Origin: an uncultured Verrucomicrobia subdivision 3 bacterium
Lineage (GTDB): Bacteria; Verrucomicrobiota; Verrucomicrobiia; Limisphaerales; UBA11358
Length of the DNA: 33,762 bases
Reading direction: 5' to 3'
Assembly: GCA_903820285.1 (NCBI GenBank)
Contig: CAIJGS010000065.1
Span: 1-33,762 of the forward strand
Both the position numbers and the translations under genes were made by a program. Positions 1 to 7,366 of the stretch are shown in pieces (the first letter of the stretch is position 1; each line of letters opens with the position of its first letter). A model generated the notes under the pieces. The model saw only the letters and a program-made list of their open reading frames with translations. It searched no databases and was not told where the DNA came from.

Positions 1-340
1 CGCTGCCGCCCTTGATGGCAATTCGGTCCACCACTTCTTTGACGCCTTCCACGCGCCCGGCGATATCCTCCGCCTGCGCCGCTTCGGCCGGCACATCCAC
101 CAGTCCACTTAGCTGCACCATACTTTTGAAAACGGCAACCTTGACGCCGGCGAATTTATAACCGGGATTGGCGGCGAGCGCGGTATCGACCCGGATGTGC
201 AAGGCGGCGGCCTGGGCATGATCACCGGCACTGGTGCCATCATGGTTTTCCGCACATCCACCGGCTGCCAGCATCATGCCAAAGGCAGTGGAAACCCCCA
301 TGCACAGGGCGAATCCGATATTGTTTTTTGGGGCTTCCAT
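1..340 (-). CDS. BON-domain lipoprotein, 3' end outside the window
   Basis: Read on the minus strand from the ATG at 340, this gives about 113 residues and runs off the left edge. The N-terminus has a hydrophobic stretch ending in LAAGGC, a possible though imperfect lipobox, so an envelope lipoprotein is likely. The rest has the pattern of a BON domain (OsmY type): a helix with HIRVDTALAANPGY, then a strand KFAGVKVAVFKSMVQLSGLV, then a helix with DIAGRVEGVKEVVDRI. BON domains are thought to bind phospholipid membranes or sit in envelope-stress proteins. A second BON repeat could lie beyond the edge. The assignment rests on the alternating pattern and the QLSGLVD and GVKEVVDRI motifs. Confidence 0.75.
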   Translation of the reverse strand, partial: MEAPKNNIGFALCMGVSTAFGMMLAAGGCAENHDGTSAGDHAQAAALHIRVDTALAANPGYKFAGVKVAVFKSMVQLSGLVDVPAEAAQAEDIAGRVEGVKEVVDRIAIKGGS

Positions 341-396
341 AATTGAGCTTTGGTCCACTTTGCTTCGGTGATGCTGCCGGCCATCTGCCGCCGGAT

Positions 397-1260
397 TCAA
401 GCAAATCCCGCCGGCAGCTTTTCTAATTGGGGGTAAAAATGCCGCCGGCCGACCAACAAAGCAGCCAATGCCAGGCCGAGCAGTCCTGCCGTTCCACTGC
501 CATCAGGCACCGAAACGGCCGCGGTATTGCCGGCGAGGATGTTAATGTCATTCGCATCCATGGTCACCGCGCCATTCGCGGCGAGCACCCGGCCATCCAC
601 CGTTACGCCGGTGGTCAGGGTAATGGATTGCCATGCCAGGATATTTCCCATGAACGCGGTATCCGTTCCCAAGGTTGCCGAACTGCCGACCACCCAGAAA
701 ACATTCTTGGCTTGGGCTCCATCTATCAGGACGACCTTGCTGGTGGAAGCGGTGATCAGCGTGGAGCCGGTCTGAAAAATCCAAATGGCATTGGGGTCGC
801 CATGCCCGTCCAGTGTCAGGGTGCCGGAAAGGAAGAGTGAACTGCCATCGTTATAAACCCCGGCACTCAGGGATGACCCTACGAGATCGTAACCGCCGCC
901 GTAAATGACTGTCGGGGCATACCCGGCGGCCGTATTATACGCGCTGATCAGATCAATTTGGGCCTGTGCCGTCGTGGCATTGCCGCCTTGATTCACACCA
1001 GTCAGGCCAACGTTGCCTAGCCCGGTCATGGTCGCAGTGGGGAATGACCCGATATCGCCGGTGATGAAGGTCGAATTGGCGGCACCCGCCACGGTAATTC
1101 CGGAGCCAGCCAGCACTGCGAAACCGGAGGCGGCACCCAAGTCCACGGTGGTGGGGGTTGCCCGGGCGGTTTGTCCGGCCACCAGAAACGTCAGCGCCAG
1201 CGCGCCAAATAATGGTGCCCGAGTTACCGGACCGCCAGCTTTGATAAAATTTTTAAACAT
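397..1260 (-). CDS. Ice-binding-like (DUF3494) secreted protein with VPDSG-type C-terminal sorting tail
   Basis: This encodes 287 residues. An in-frame GTG at 1284 would add 8 residues, but the ATG at 1260 has GGAAGAG about 10 bases upstream and puts the signal peptide at the N-terminus (hydrophobic FGALALTFLVAG, cleavage near QTARA-TPTT). The mature part matches the DUF3494 ice-binding fold: VDLGAASGFAVLAGSGIT at its start, then TFITGDIGSFP, the YNTAAGYAPTV helix, SAGVYNDGSSLFLSGTLTLD, AIWIFQTGSTL, KNVFWVVGSSATLGT and FMGNILAWQSITLTTG. Known members bind ice, but many in soil bacteria are untested and may be adhesins. The C-terminus has VPDGSGTAGLLGLALAALLVGRR, close to the VPDSG-CTERM exosortase signal, followed unusually by 14 more residues. 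No exosortase gene lies in the window. Confidence 0.9.
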   Translation of the reverse strand: MFKNFIKAGGPVTRAPLFGALALTFLVAGQTARATPTTVDLGAASGFAVLAGSGITVAGAANSTFITGDIGSFPTATMTGLGNVGLTGVNQGGNATTAQAQIDLISAYNTAAGYAPTVIYGGGYDLVGSSLSAGVYNDGSSLFLSGTLTLDGHGDPNAIWIFQTGSTLITASTSKVVLIDGAQAKNVFWVVGSSATLGTDTAFMGNILAWQSITLTTGVTVDGRVLAANGAVTMDANDINILAGNTAAVSVPDGSGTAGLLGLALAALLVGRRHFYPQLEKLPAGFA

Positions 1261-1363
1261 ATTGAATTGTCTCTTCCAAGCCACAATGTCTTTATACCAG
1301 ACCTGCCACCCATGGCCTTTTGCGTCTTATAGAGGGAATTTAGCGCATCCAACACAGGCGAAC

Positions 1364-1383
1364 CATGGGGTGTTCACCCCATG
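1364..1383. repeat. Palindrome CATGGGGTG-TT-CACCCCATG (copy 1)
   Basis: Two 9-base arms are separated by TT. The identical 20-base sequence recurs at 10147-10166, and related forms occur at 1524, 2702, 10256 and 19146. It sits about 100 bases upstream of the ice-binding-like gene start. It could be an operator for a dimeric regulator or a REP-like extragenic element. Confidence 0.7.
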
Positions 1384-1523
1384 CGGATTAGACCTAAGGT
1401 GAATGCGAACTTACTACCGGCAATAGGCCGGTCGGCCGGTTGAATGGGCGGAGTTCTCCGCAGCTTAATGTCCCGCGCCGTCAAAATCGCGGTCCGTCGC
1501 ACCCTCCGGAAATTAACGCTGGC

Positions 1524-1551
1524 TACCATGGTAGGGTAATACCCCATGGTA
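1524..1551. repeat. Palindrome of the CATGGGGT family (copy 2)
   Basis: The outer arms are TACCATGG (1524-1531) and CCATGGTA (1544-1551), with a GGGT-AAT-ACCC core between them. Read on the minus strand the core is CCATGGGGTATTACCC, matching the copies at 2702 and 10256. Confidence 0.6.
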
Positions 1552-1787
1552 CGTGCCAGGGTTCTTGGTCAGTATGCCAGTGCGAACCAGCAGCCTGGCT
1601 GTACCAGCAGGCGGAAAATCCATTTCAGGAATGTGTTTATAATGATCTGGAGGCGGTTCGCAGAAATGAATTCAAAATGACGCAGTCCAACAATAAAACA
1701 CCATCACGCAGCCTGACCATCACCCCTTTGATTGGCCGCCGCTGTCTTTGCTCCGGTTCACTGGTTTCCGGCTCAATCTTGAAAATA

Positions 1788-2603
1788 ATGAATTCCACCA
1801 GTATGAGATACCGTCTGCTGCTGATCGCCGGCTTCCTTTGTATCCTGGCAATGCCATTACCAGCCAACGCCCAATACAATTACACCACCAATGGGAATAC
1901 CATTGCCATCACTGGCTATACTGGCGCGGGTGGCGTGGTGACCATTCCCGATACCACCAATGGTTTTCCCGTCACCAGCATCGGCGTCAACGCCTTTGGG
2001 AACAACTCCACCATTACCAGCGTCACCTTGGGCAACAATATCACCAATATTGGCGATTGGTCTTTTGGCTGGTGTGTCAATCTGACGAGCATCACGCTGG
2101 ATTCAAAACTGACCAGCATTGGAAGTTATGCACTCTATTTCTGCTACCGGCTGAACAGTGTCACCTTGGGTAACAATATCACCAATATCAGTGATTATGC
2201 TTTCGCCGACTGCACTGGACTGACGGGTCTGTATTTTGAGAGCAATGCGCCGGCCAGCTTTGGTCTGCATATGTTTAACGGGGACAATAATGCCATCGTC
2301 TATCGCCTGCCTGGCACTGCTGGTTGGGCGGCACTCCTGGCCGGATTGCCCACGGCAATTTGGAGTTTGCCCAAACTGTCCACGCCTGCAAGGCCTGCTG
2401 GTTTGCTGGCTGGAACGAACAATTTCGGATTCAATGTCAGCGGCACCAGCGGCCAGACGGTGGTGGTGGAAGCCTGCACCAATCTGGTCAAAGCCGTTTG
2501 GTTGGCGGTTCAGACCAACACCTATACCAGCAACTCGATTTATTTCAGCTACCCAAAACCAGCCGGCTTTAAATCCTATTATTATCGTATTCGAATACCC
2601 TGA
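1788..2603 (+). CDS. Secreted BspA-type leucine-rich-repeat protein
   Basis: From the ATG at 1788 this gives 271 residues, beginning with a clear signal peptide (RYRLLLIAGFLCILAMPLPANAQ). A second ATG at 1803 starts right at MRYRLLL and is equally possible; the frame is open further upstream, but earlier starts would bury the signal peptide. The mature protein opens with the beta-strand unit typical of this family (YTTNGNTIAITGYTG, then VTIPDTTNGFPVTSIG). Three or four LRR_5/BspA repeats follow, each with the pattern SVTLGNNITNIGDWSFGWC or SITLDSKLTSIGSYALYFC. The C-terminal 65 residues form a separate module (SGQTVVVEACTNLVKAVW near its start, YYYRIRIP at its end) that also appears in the large secreted protein at 28861. 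Related proteins are surface-exposed and may take part in adhesion; no specific ligand can be inferred. Confidence 0.85.
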   Translation: MNSTSMRYRLLLIAGFLCILAMPLPANAQYNYTTNGNTIAITGYTGAGGVVTIPDTTNGFPVTSIGVNAFGNNSTITSVTLGNNITNIGDWSFGWCVNLTSITLDSKLTSIGSYALYFCYRLNSVTLGNNITNISDYAFADCTGLTGLYFESNAPASFGLHMFNGDNNAIVYRLPGTAGWAALLAGLPTAIWSLPKLSTPARPAGLLAGTNNFGFNVSGTSGQTVVVEACTNLVKAVWLAVQTNTYTSNSIYFSYPKPAGFKSYYYRIRIP

Positions 2604-2701
2604 CCCCATTGCTGGAGACTCTGATTGCGAACGATTTTGCGGGTTCGGCGGCAGCCCGGCGCATGACATGGCAGGCAGAATCAAATGACGGGATTTGCGC
2701 C

Positions 2702-2723
2702 GGCAGGGTTAAACCCCATGGCC
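2702..2723. repeat. Palindrome of the CATGGGGT family (copy 3)
   Basis: On the minus strand this reads CCATGGGGTTTAACCCTGCC, with GGGTT/AACCC arms. It lies in the gap after the leucine-rich-repeat gene, upstream of two small hydrophobic ORFs. Confidence 0.55.
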
Positions 2724-2822
2724 ATCGCTGGGCCGACTCCGTATCGTCAATCTGTCAACAGATTGTGAATGATTTTCCGTCCGAAATGAAACCGAATTGT
2801 ATGACTCTGTTTTTTTCCGCTT

Positions 2823-2900
2823 ATGGGCGGTGTAATTTTCATTGTTGGCGGTGGAGTCAGCTTATTGCTCATCATATCCCTCGTTGTGTTGCTACGCTGA
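2823..2900 (+). CDS. Possible 25-residue membrane peptide
   Basis: An ATG at 2823 opens a short frame of 25 residues, MGGVIFIVGGGVSLLLIIS followed by LVVLLR and TGA. It is almost entirely one transmembrane helix ending in a positive residue. An in-frame stop at 2802-2804 means it cannot be the end of a longer gene. No good ribosome binding site is visible. It is followed at 2950 by another short hydrophobic frame. It may be a genuine small membrane protein, or chance. Confidence 0.3.
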   Translation: MGGVIFIVGGGVSLLLIISLVVLLR

Positions 2901-2949
2901 ATCGAGGCGATTCGGCCGCAGCCTTGAACAAATTAATTCATCCAATCAT

Positions 2950-3075
2950 ATGCTAGCACTATTAATAACGCCAATGTTTGCCGCCGCCGGCTATTCCATG
3001 CTTTATCTCCTCTGCGGAGGTGGATTGGGAGGAGCCGTGCTCATTTTCATCGTGGCGAAAATGTTGGGGAAATGA
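2950..3075 (+). CDS. Small single-helix membrane protein, unknown function
   Basis: This is a 41-residue frame from the ATG at 2950. It starts MLALLITPMFAAAGYSMLYL and continues LCGGGLGGAVLIFIVAKMLGK. It has two hydrophobic segments joined by a glycine-rich turn (CGGGLGG) and a basic end (KMLGK). The composition is strongly membrane-like and the glycine pattern is not what random sequence gives. The frame is open upstream to an ATG at 2842, but those residues are not membrane-like. No clear Shine-Dalgarno sequence is present. I do not recognise a characterised family. The gap from 2604 to here otherwise holds only the palindrome at 2702 and the possible peptide at 2823. Confidence 0.45.
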   Translation: MLALLITPMFAAAGYSMLYLLCGGGLGGAVLIFIVAKMLGK

Positions 3076-3129
3076 GCGCGTTTAAAATGAATGCCGCGCG
3101 ATGGCCAAGATTCACCACTTAAAAGTTAA

Positions 3130-3849
3130 ATGGCAGCCCATATCATCATGAAAATATTAATTGTCCTGACCTCGCACAGTGAATTGGGCGACACCGGCAA
3201 GCAGACCGGGTTCTGGGTGGAGGAATTTGCCGCTCCCTATTATGAACTGGCGGATGCCGGCGCGGAAATCACCCTGGCTTCACCCAAAGGCGGACAACCG
3301 CCGATTGATCCCAGCAGTGAACTGCCGGCGGCACAAACCGAATTCACACGCCGTTTCGACCAAGACGCACCGCTCCAGCAGAAATTGGCGCATACGTTGA
3401 AATTAAGTGAGGTTAAAGCTGCTGATTTTGACGCAGTATTTTATCCGGGAGGGCATGGCCCCATGTGGGATCTGGTCAAGGATAGGGATTCGATTGGGTT
3501 GATTGAAGCATTTCAGCAGCAGGAAAAACCCATGGCCCTGGTTTGTCATGCGCCTTGTGCCTTGCTGAACGTCAAACTGGCCGATGGTGATCCGCTGGTC
3601 AAAGGCCGGAACGTGACCGGTTTCTCGGACACCGAGGAAGCGGCCGTGAAACTGACCAAGGTGGTGCCGTTTTTGCTGGAAGATGAATTAAACAAAGCGG
3701 GCGGGCATTACAGTAAAGGGCCTGATTGGGGAGTTTATGTACAAACGGACGGGTTGCTGATTACGGGTCAAAATCCCGCTTCCTCCGCCGCGGCAGCCAA
3801 GGCATTGCTGAAACTCGTGAAAGATCGAGCTGCCCGGGAAAGCCGGTAA
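3130..3849 (+). CDS. DJ-1/PfpI superfamily protein (Hsp31-like, class I glutamine amidotransferase fold)
   Basis: This encodes 239 residues from the ATG at 3130; the ATG at 3148 (MKILIVLTSH) is the usual family start and may be the true one. Markers of the Hsp31/YDR533C branch are KILIVLTSHSELGDTGKQTG at the first strand, GFWVEEFAAPYYEL with the acid residue E31/E32, ITLASPKGGQPPIDP, the FYPGGHGPMWDL turn, and the nucleophile elbow LVCHAPCALL with Cys139 and His140. C-terminal GGHYSKGPDWGVYVQTDGLLITGQNPAS completes the fold (motif at about 200-229). Members act as glutathione-independent glyoxalases or protein/chaperone repair factors in the cytoplasm. The Glu-Cys-His set is intact, so catalysis is plausible; the substrate cannot be told. 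Confidence 0.9.
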   Translation: MAAHIIMKILIVLTSHSELGDTGKQTGFWVEEFAAPYYELADAGAEITLASPKGGQPPIDPSSELPAAQTEFTRRFDQDAPLQQKLAHTLKLSEVKAADFDAVFYPGGHGPMWDLVKDRDSIGLIEAFQQQEKPMALVCHAPCALLNVKLADGDPLVKGRNVTGFSDTEEAAVKLTKVVPFLLEDELNKAGGHYSKGPDWGVYVQTDGLLITGQNPASSAAAAKALLKLVKDRAARESR

Positions 3850-3874
3850 GCTGGCCGTTCATTTATCAAGGCCC

Positions 3875-4573
3875 ATGAAAGCGAAATCCGTATCGGCACG
3901 CCGGTTAACCAAGCTGGCCCAAGATCCTCGGCGGGAAATCCCTGTGGCGGCGGTGCAACGTTCGTTCCATGTGATTGCCATGGCGGCTTCGGTTGGGGGT
4001 TTGAAGGCGTTATCCGTCATTCTGGGCGGGTTGCCGGCGGATTTTCCGGCGGCCATTGTGATCGTGATGCACGTGGCACCTGATCATAAAAGCCTGCTGG
4101 CAGAGATTCTGAAATGCCGGACACACCTGCAAGTAGCCCAGGCCCATATGGGCGATGTACTAGTACCATCGAAGGTTTTTGTGGCGCCGCCCAACCATCA
4201 TTTGTATGTGGTAAAGGGCAATCAGCTAGAGTTATCTTCGCCAACCGCGGAAAAAATTCATTTCTCCCGTCCCTCCGCCGAGCCACTCTTTGCTTCCGTG
4301 GCGGAGGTCTATGGCAAAAACGCGATTGCGGTGGTGCTCACCGGCGGCGATGGTGACGGCTCCTCCGGGGTGCAAGTCATCAAGGACAAGGGTGGCACGG
4401 TGATCGCGCAAGACCGGCCCACGTCGGAAAATTTCAGCATGCCGGAGACTTCCATCCGGACCGGCGACGTGGATTATATCCTGCCGCTGGACAAAATTGC
4501 TCCCATGTTGATCGCCCTGGTCTGGACCGGCCATCAACCAAAGCAAGACCGGCCGAAGGCAAAGAGCAAATAA
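3875..4573 (+). CDS. Stand-alone CheB-type protein-glutamate methylesterase domain
   Basis: This encodes 232 residues consisting of the CheB catalytic domain alone, with no receiver domain in front. The catalytic set is visible: Ser39 in MAASVGGLKAL, His66 in IVIVMHVAPDHK, and Asp161 in VVLTGGDGDGSSG. Further family markers are FVAPPNHHLYVV, SRPSAEPLFASVAEVYG and AQDRPTSENFSMP. CheB enzymes remove methyl groups from, or deamidate, chemoreceptor glutamates. Without a receiver it would be unregulated by phosphorylation or controlled by a partner. It is followed 86 bases later by a CheB-CheR fusion on the same strand, suggesting one signalling operon. No receptor, CheA or CheW is nearby, so a role outside chemotaxis is possible. 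Confidence 0.9.
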   Translation: MKAKSVSARRLTKLAQDPRREIPVAAVQRSFHVIAMAASVGGLKALSVILGGLPADFPAAIVIVMHVAPDHKSLLAEILKCRTHLQVAQAHMGDVLVPSKVFVAPPNHHLYVVKGNQLELSSPTAEKIHFSRPSAEPLFASVAEVYGKNAIAVVLTGGDGDGSSGVQVIKDKGGTVIAQDRPTSENFSMPETSIRTGDVDYILPLDKIAPMLIALVWTGHQPKQDRPKAKSK

Positions 4574-4659
4574 TTGCCGGATAATGGCAAATATATCGTC
4601 GCCACGCTAGGCAGTGGTTATCAAAGCTGACATACTCAAGCGCAGGAAATCAAAAGCGC

Positions 4660-7335
4660 ATGAAAAAGAAAGCTTCACCGGCCCGCTCACCCAAAACTCA
4701 CGCCAAAGAAATTCCCCTGCAAGCCACTACTGGCCCTGGCACCGCCGTGTTTCCAATCGTCGGCATTGGGGCTTCCGCTGGCGGGCTCGAAGCCTTGGAT
4801 CAATTTTTGAGAAATGTGCCGGCGGACAGCGGCATGGCATTCGTCATCGTTCAGCATCTGGACCCGATGCGCAGAGGCGTAATGCCCGAACTGCTCCAGC
4901 GGGTCACGCGTATGAAAGTCGTCCAGGTCAAAGACCGCACCCGGGTGCGGCCGGATTGCGTTTATGTGATTCCGCCAAACAAAGACCTGTCCCTTTTGCA
5001 TGGGGTGCTGCATTTGCTCGCCCCCGCGGGAGCGCGCGGGTTGCGGCTGCCGATTGATTTTTTCCTCCGTTCGCTGGCGCAGGACCAGCAGGAGCATAGC
5101 GTTGGGGTGATTCTTTCGGGGATGGGGTCGGACGGCACGCTGGGGCTGCGCGCCATCAAGGAAAGGGCGGGTGTGGTGCTGGTGCAGGATCCCGCGACCG
5201 CCAAATACGACTCCATGCCGCGGAGCGCGATTGAGGCCGGGCTGGCGGACATCGTGGCCCCGGCCGACGAGTTGCCGGGGAAAATGCTCGCCTATCTGAA
5301 ACGCACGCCACCCATCGCGCGGACGGAAGAGGCCTTGGAAGCCAAGGTGCAAAGCGCCCTGGAAAAGGTGGTCGTCCTGCTGCGCGCCCACACGGGGAAC
5401 GATTTTTCCTTTTACAAGCGAAACACGCTCTATCGCCGGATTGAGCGCCGCATGGGCATTCATCAGATCAGCAAGATGCCGGCGTATGTCCGCTACTTGC
5501 AGGAAAATTCACAGGAGCTGAACCTGCTGTTCAAAGAGCTGCTGATTGGGGTGACGAATTTTTTCCGTGATCCCGCCGCTTGGGAACAGTTGCGTACGCA
5601 GGCCATTCCCGCGCTGCTGGCGGATCGCTCTCCCGGTCAGGCGATCCGGGCCTGGGTGCCCGGGTGTTCCACCGGCGAAGAAGCTTATTCCCTGGCCATC
5701 CTGCTGCGAGAAGCGCTCGATGAGCTCAAGCCGAAGCGCAACCTGCAGATTCAAATCTTTGCCACCGATCTGGACAAAGACGCGATCGAAAAGGCGCGCC
5801 AGGGCGTCTTTCCGGCCAATATTTCCGCCGACGTTTCGGAAGCACGGCTTAAACGATTCTTCGCCAAGGAGCAGGCTGGCTACCGGGTGCGCAAAGAAAT
5901 TCGTGAACTGGTGATTTTTGCGCCGCAAAATCTCATCCTGGAACCGCCCTTTACCAAGCTGGATATTCTCAGCTGTCGCAACCTGCTGATCTATTTGACG
6001 CCGGAGGTGCAAAAGAAACTGATTCCGCTGTTTCACTACAGCCTTAACCCCGGCGGCATTTTGTTTCAAGGCAGCGCGGAAACGATTGGTGATTTTACCA
6101 GTCTGTTCACCCCGCTCGCGGGCAAGTCGCGGATCTTCCGGCGGAAGGAATCCGTCCTGCGACCGGAACAAATCGCGTTTCCTTCTTCCTTCAGTGCCGG
6201 CCCGCCCGCTGGAACCGAAGCGCGTTTGGCCATCAAACCACCCGCCAGCCTGCAGTCGCTGGCGGATGAACTGGTTTTGCAACGATATGCCCCGCCCGCC
6301 GTGCTGACCAATGACCTGGGGGATATTTTCTACGTCAGCGGCCGGACCGGCAAATATCTGGAACCGGCGGCCGGCAAGGCCAATTGGAACCTCTTTGCGA
6401 TGGCCCGGGAAGGGCTGCGTTACGAACTCACGCGGGCATTTGCCGAAGCGCTCCGGCAAAAGGAAAGCGTGGTGCTGCCGGGACTCAAAGTGGGCACCAA
6501 TGGCGGCACCCAGTATGTGGATGTAACCCTTCAACGACTGGACGAACCCGAGTCCCTGCGGGGTTTGGTGATGATTGTTTTCACTGACATTGCCCCGCCC
6601 GCGCCCGCCAACACATCCGGCCGGTCCGCCAAGTGGCCGGCCCGCAGCCCCCGGCTGGCGGAACTGGAGCAGGAACTGTTGCAGGTGCGCGGCGAGGCGC
6701 GCGCCACCCATGAAGAGATGCAGACATCCCAAGAGGAACTGCGTTCCGCCAATGAAGAGCTGCAGTCCACCAATGAGGAACTGCAGTCCACCAACGAGGA
6801 GCTCACCACCTCGAAGGAGGAAATGCAATCCATGAACGAAGAGCTGCAAACCGTCAACACGGAGTTGCAGGCCAAGGTGGACGAACTGTCGCGGGCCAGC
6901 AATGACATGAAGAACCTGCTCGACAGCACAGATATTGCCACCCTGTTTTTGGACAAGGAACTCAATGTGCGGCGTTTCACGCCGCAAACGACGAAAATCA
7001 TCAAGCTCATCGCGGGGGATGCGGGGCGGCCCATCACCGACCTCGCCTCGGAACTGTGCTATCCGGAGTTGTCCGACGATGCGCGCGAGGTGCTGCGAAA
7101 ACTGGCCGCCGTGGAAAAACCAATCGGCACCCGCGATGGCCGCTGGTTCACCGTGCGCATCATGCCTTATCGCACGCAGGATGACCGGATTGACGGCGTG
7201 GTGATCACCTTTGCGAATATCACCGGATCCAAGACGCTGGAGGCCAGTCTGCGCAAAAATCAATCCGACCTGGAACAGCACGTTACCCGGCAAACAACTG
7301 AGTTGAAGCGCCGACAGCGTAAGGCAAAGCGGTAG
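4660..7335 (+). CDS. CheB-CheR-PAS fusion protein (methylesterase/methyltransferase)
   Basis: This encodes 891 residues. Residues 30-215 are a CheB domain with Ser39 (GIGASAGGLEAL), His66 (FVIVQHLDP) and Asp158 (ILSGMGSDGTLG). Residues about 235-500 are a CheR methyltransferase: SFYKRNTLYRRIERRM N-terminal helices, ELLIGVTNFFRDP, the S-adenosylmethionine loop VPGCSTGEEAYSLAI near 333, FATDLDKDAI and DILSCRNLLIYL. A PAS-like segment follows (about 530-640). Next comes a long coiled coil (about 665-755) of repeated EELQSTNEELQSTNEELTTS heptads, diagnostic for this family, and then a second PAS domain (NLLDSTDIATLFLDKELNVR onward) to about 860. Family members often feed a histidine kinase; one lies 31 bases downstream here. 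All catalytic residues are present. Confidence 0.93.
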   Translation: MKKKASPARSPKTHAKEIPLQATTGPGTAVFPIVGIGASAGGLEALDQFLRNVPADSGMAFVIVQHLDPMRRGVMPELLQRVTRMKVVQVKDRTRVRPDCVYVIPPNKDLSLLHGVLHLLAPAGARGLRLPIDFFLRSLAQDQQEHSVGVILSGMGSDGTLGLRAIKERAGVVLVQDPATAKYDSMPRSAIEAGLADIVAPADELPGKMLAYLKRTPPIARTEEALEAKVQSALEKVVVLLRAHTGNDFSFYKRNTLYRRIERRMGIHQISKMPAYVRYLQENSQELNLLFKELLIGVTNFFRDPAAWEQLRTQAIPALLADRSPGQAIRAWVPGCSTGEEAYSLAILLREALDELKPKRNLQIQIFATDLDKDAIEKARQGVFPANISADVSEARLKRFFAKEQAGYRVRKEIRELVIFAPQNLILEPPFTKLDILSCRNLLIYLTPEVQKKLIPLFHYSLNPGGILFQGSAETIGDFTSLFTPLAGKSRIFRRKESVLRPEQIAFPSSFSAGPPAGTEARLAIKPPASLQSLADELVLQRYAPPAVLTNDLGDIFYVSGRTGKYLEPAAGKANWNLFAMAREGLRYELTRAFAEALRQKESVVLPGLKVGTNGGTQYVDVTLQRLDEPESLRGLVMIVFTDIAPPAPANTSGRSAKWPARSPRLAELEQELLQVRGEARATHEEMQTSQEELRSANEELQSTNEELQSTNEELTTSKEEMQSMNEELQTVNTELQAKVDELSRASNDMKNLLDSTDIATLFLDKELNVRRFTPQTTKIIKLIAGDAGRPITDLASELCYPELSDDAREVLRKLAAVEKPIGTRDGRWFTVRIMPYRTQDDRIDGVVITFANITGSKTLEASLRKNQSDLEQHVTRQTTELKRRQRKAKR

Positions 7336-7366
7336 CTGATAATAACAACCGGCTACCCACTCTGCC

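Larger units (their letters stand above)
1261..1787. other. Divergent intergenic region holding two palindromes
   Basis: This gap of about 530 bases separates the divergent ice-binding-like and leucine-rich-repeat genes. It must hold promoters for both, but I could not assign convincing -35/-10 boxes. It contains two members of the CATGGGGT palindrome family, at 1364-1383 and 1524-1551. Open reading frames run through part of it upstream of the leucine-rich-repeat gene (from 1440 and from an ATG at 1677), but they lack a signal peptide at their own start and look like chance extensions. Confidence 0.6.

Noticed and set aside
1440-1787. N-terminal extension of the leucine-rich-repeat protein
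   Set aside because: The frame is open, but it would place 116 residues before a clear signal peptide and crosses a palindrome of the intergenic family.
6721-6880. Short tandem DNA repeats in the CheB-CheR gene
   Set aside because: These encode the EELQSTNEELQ coiled coil that is a normal, conserved part of this protein family, not a mobile or CRISPR-like repeat.
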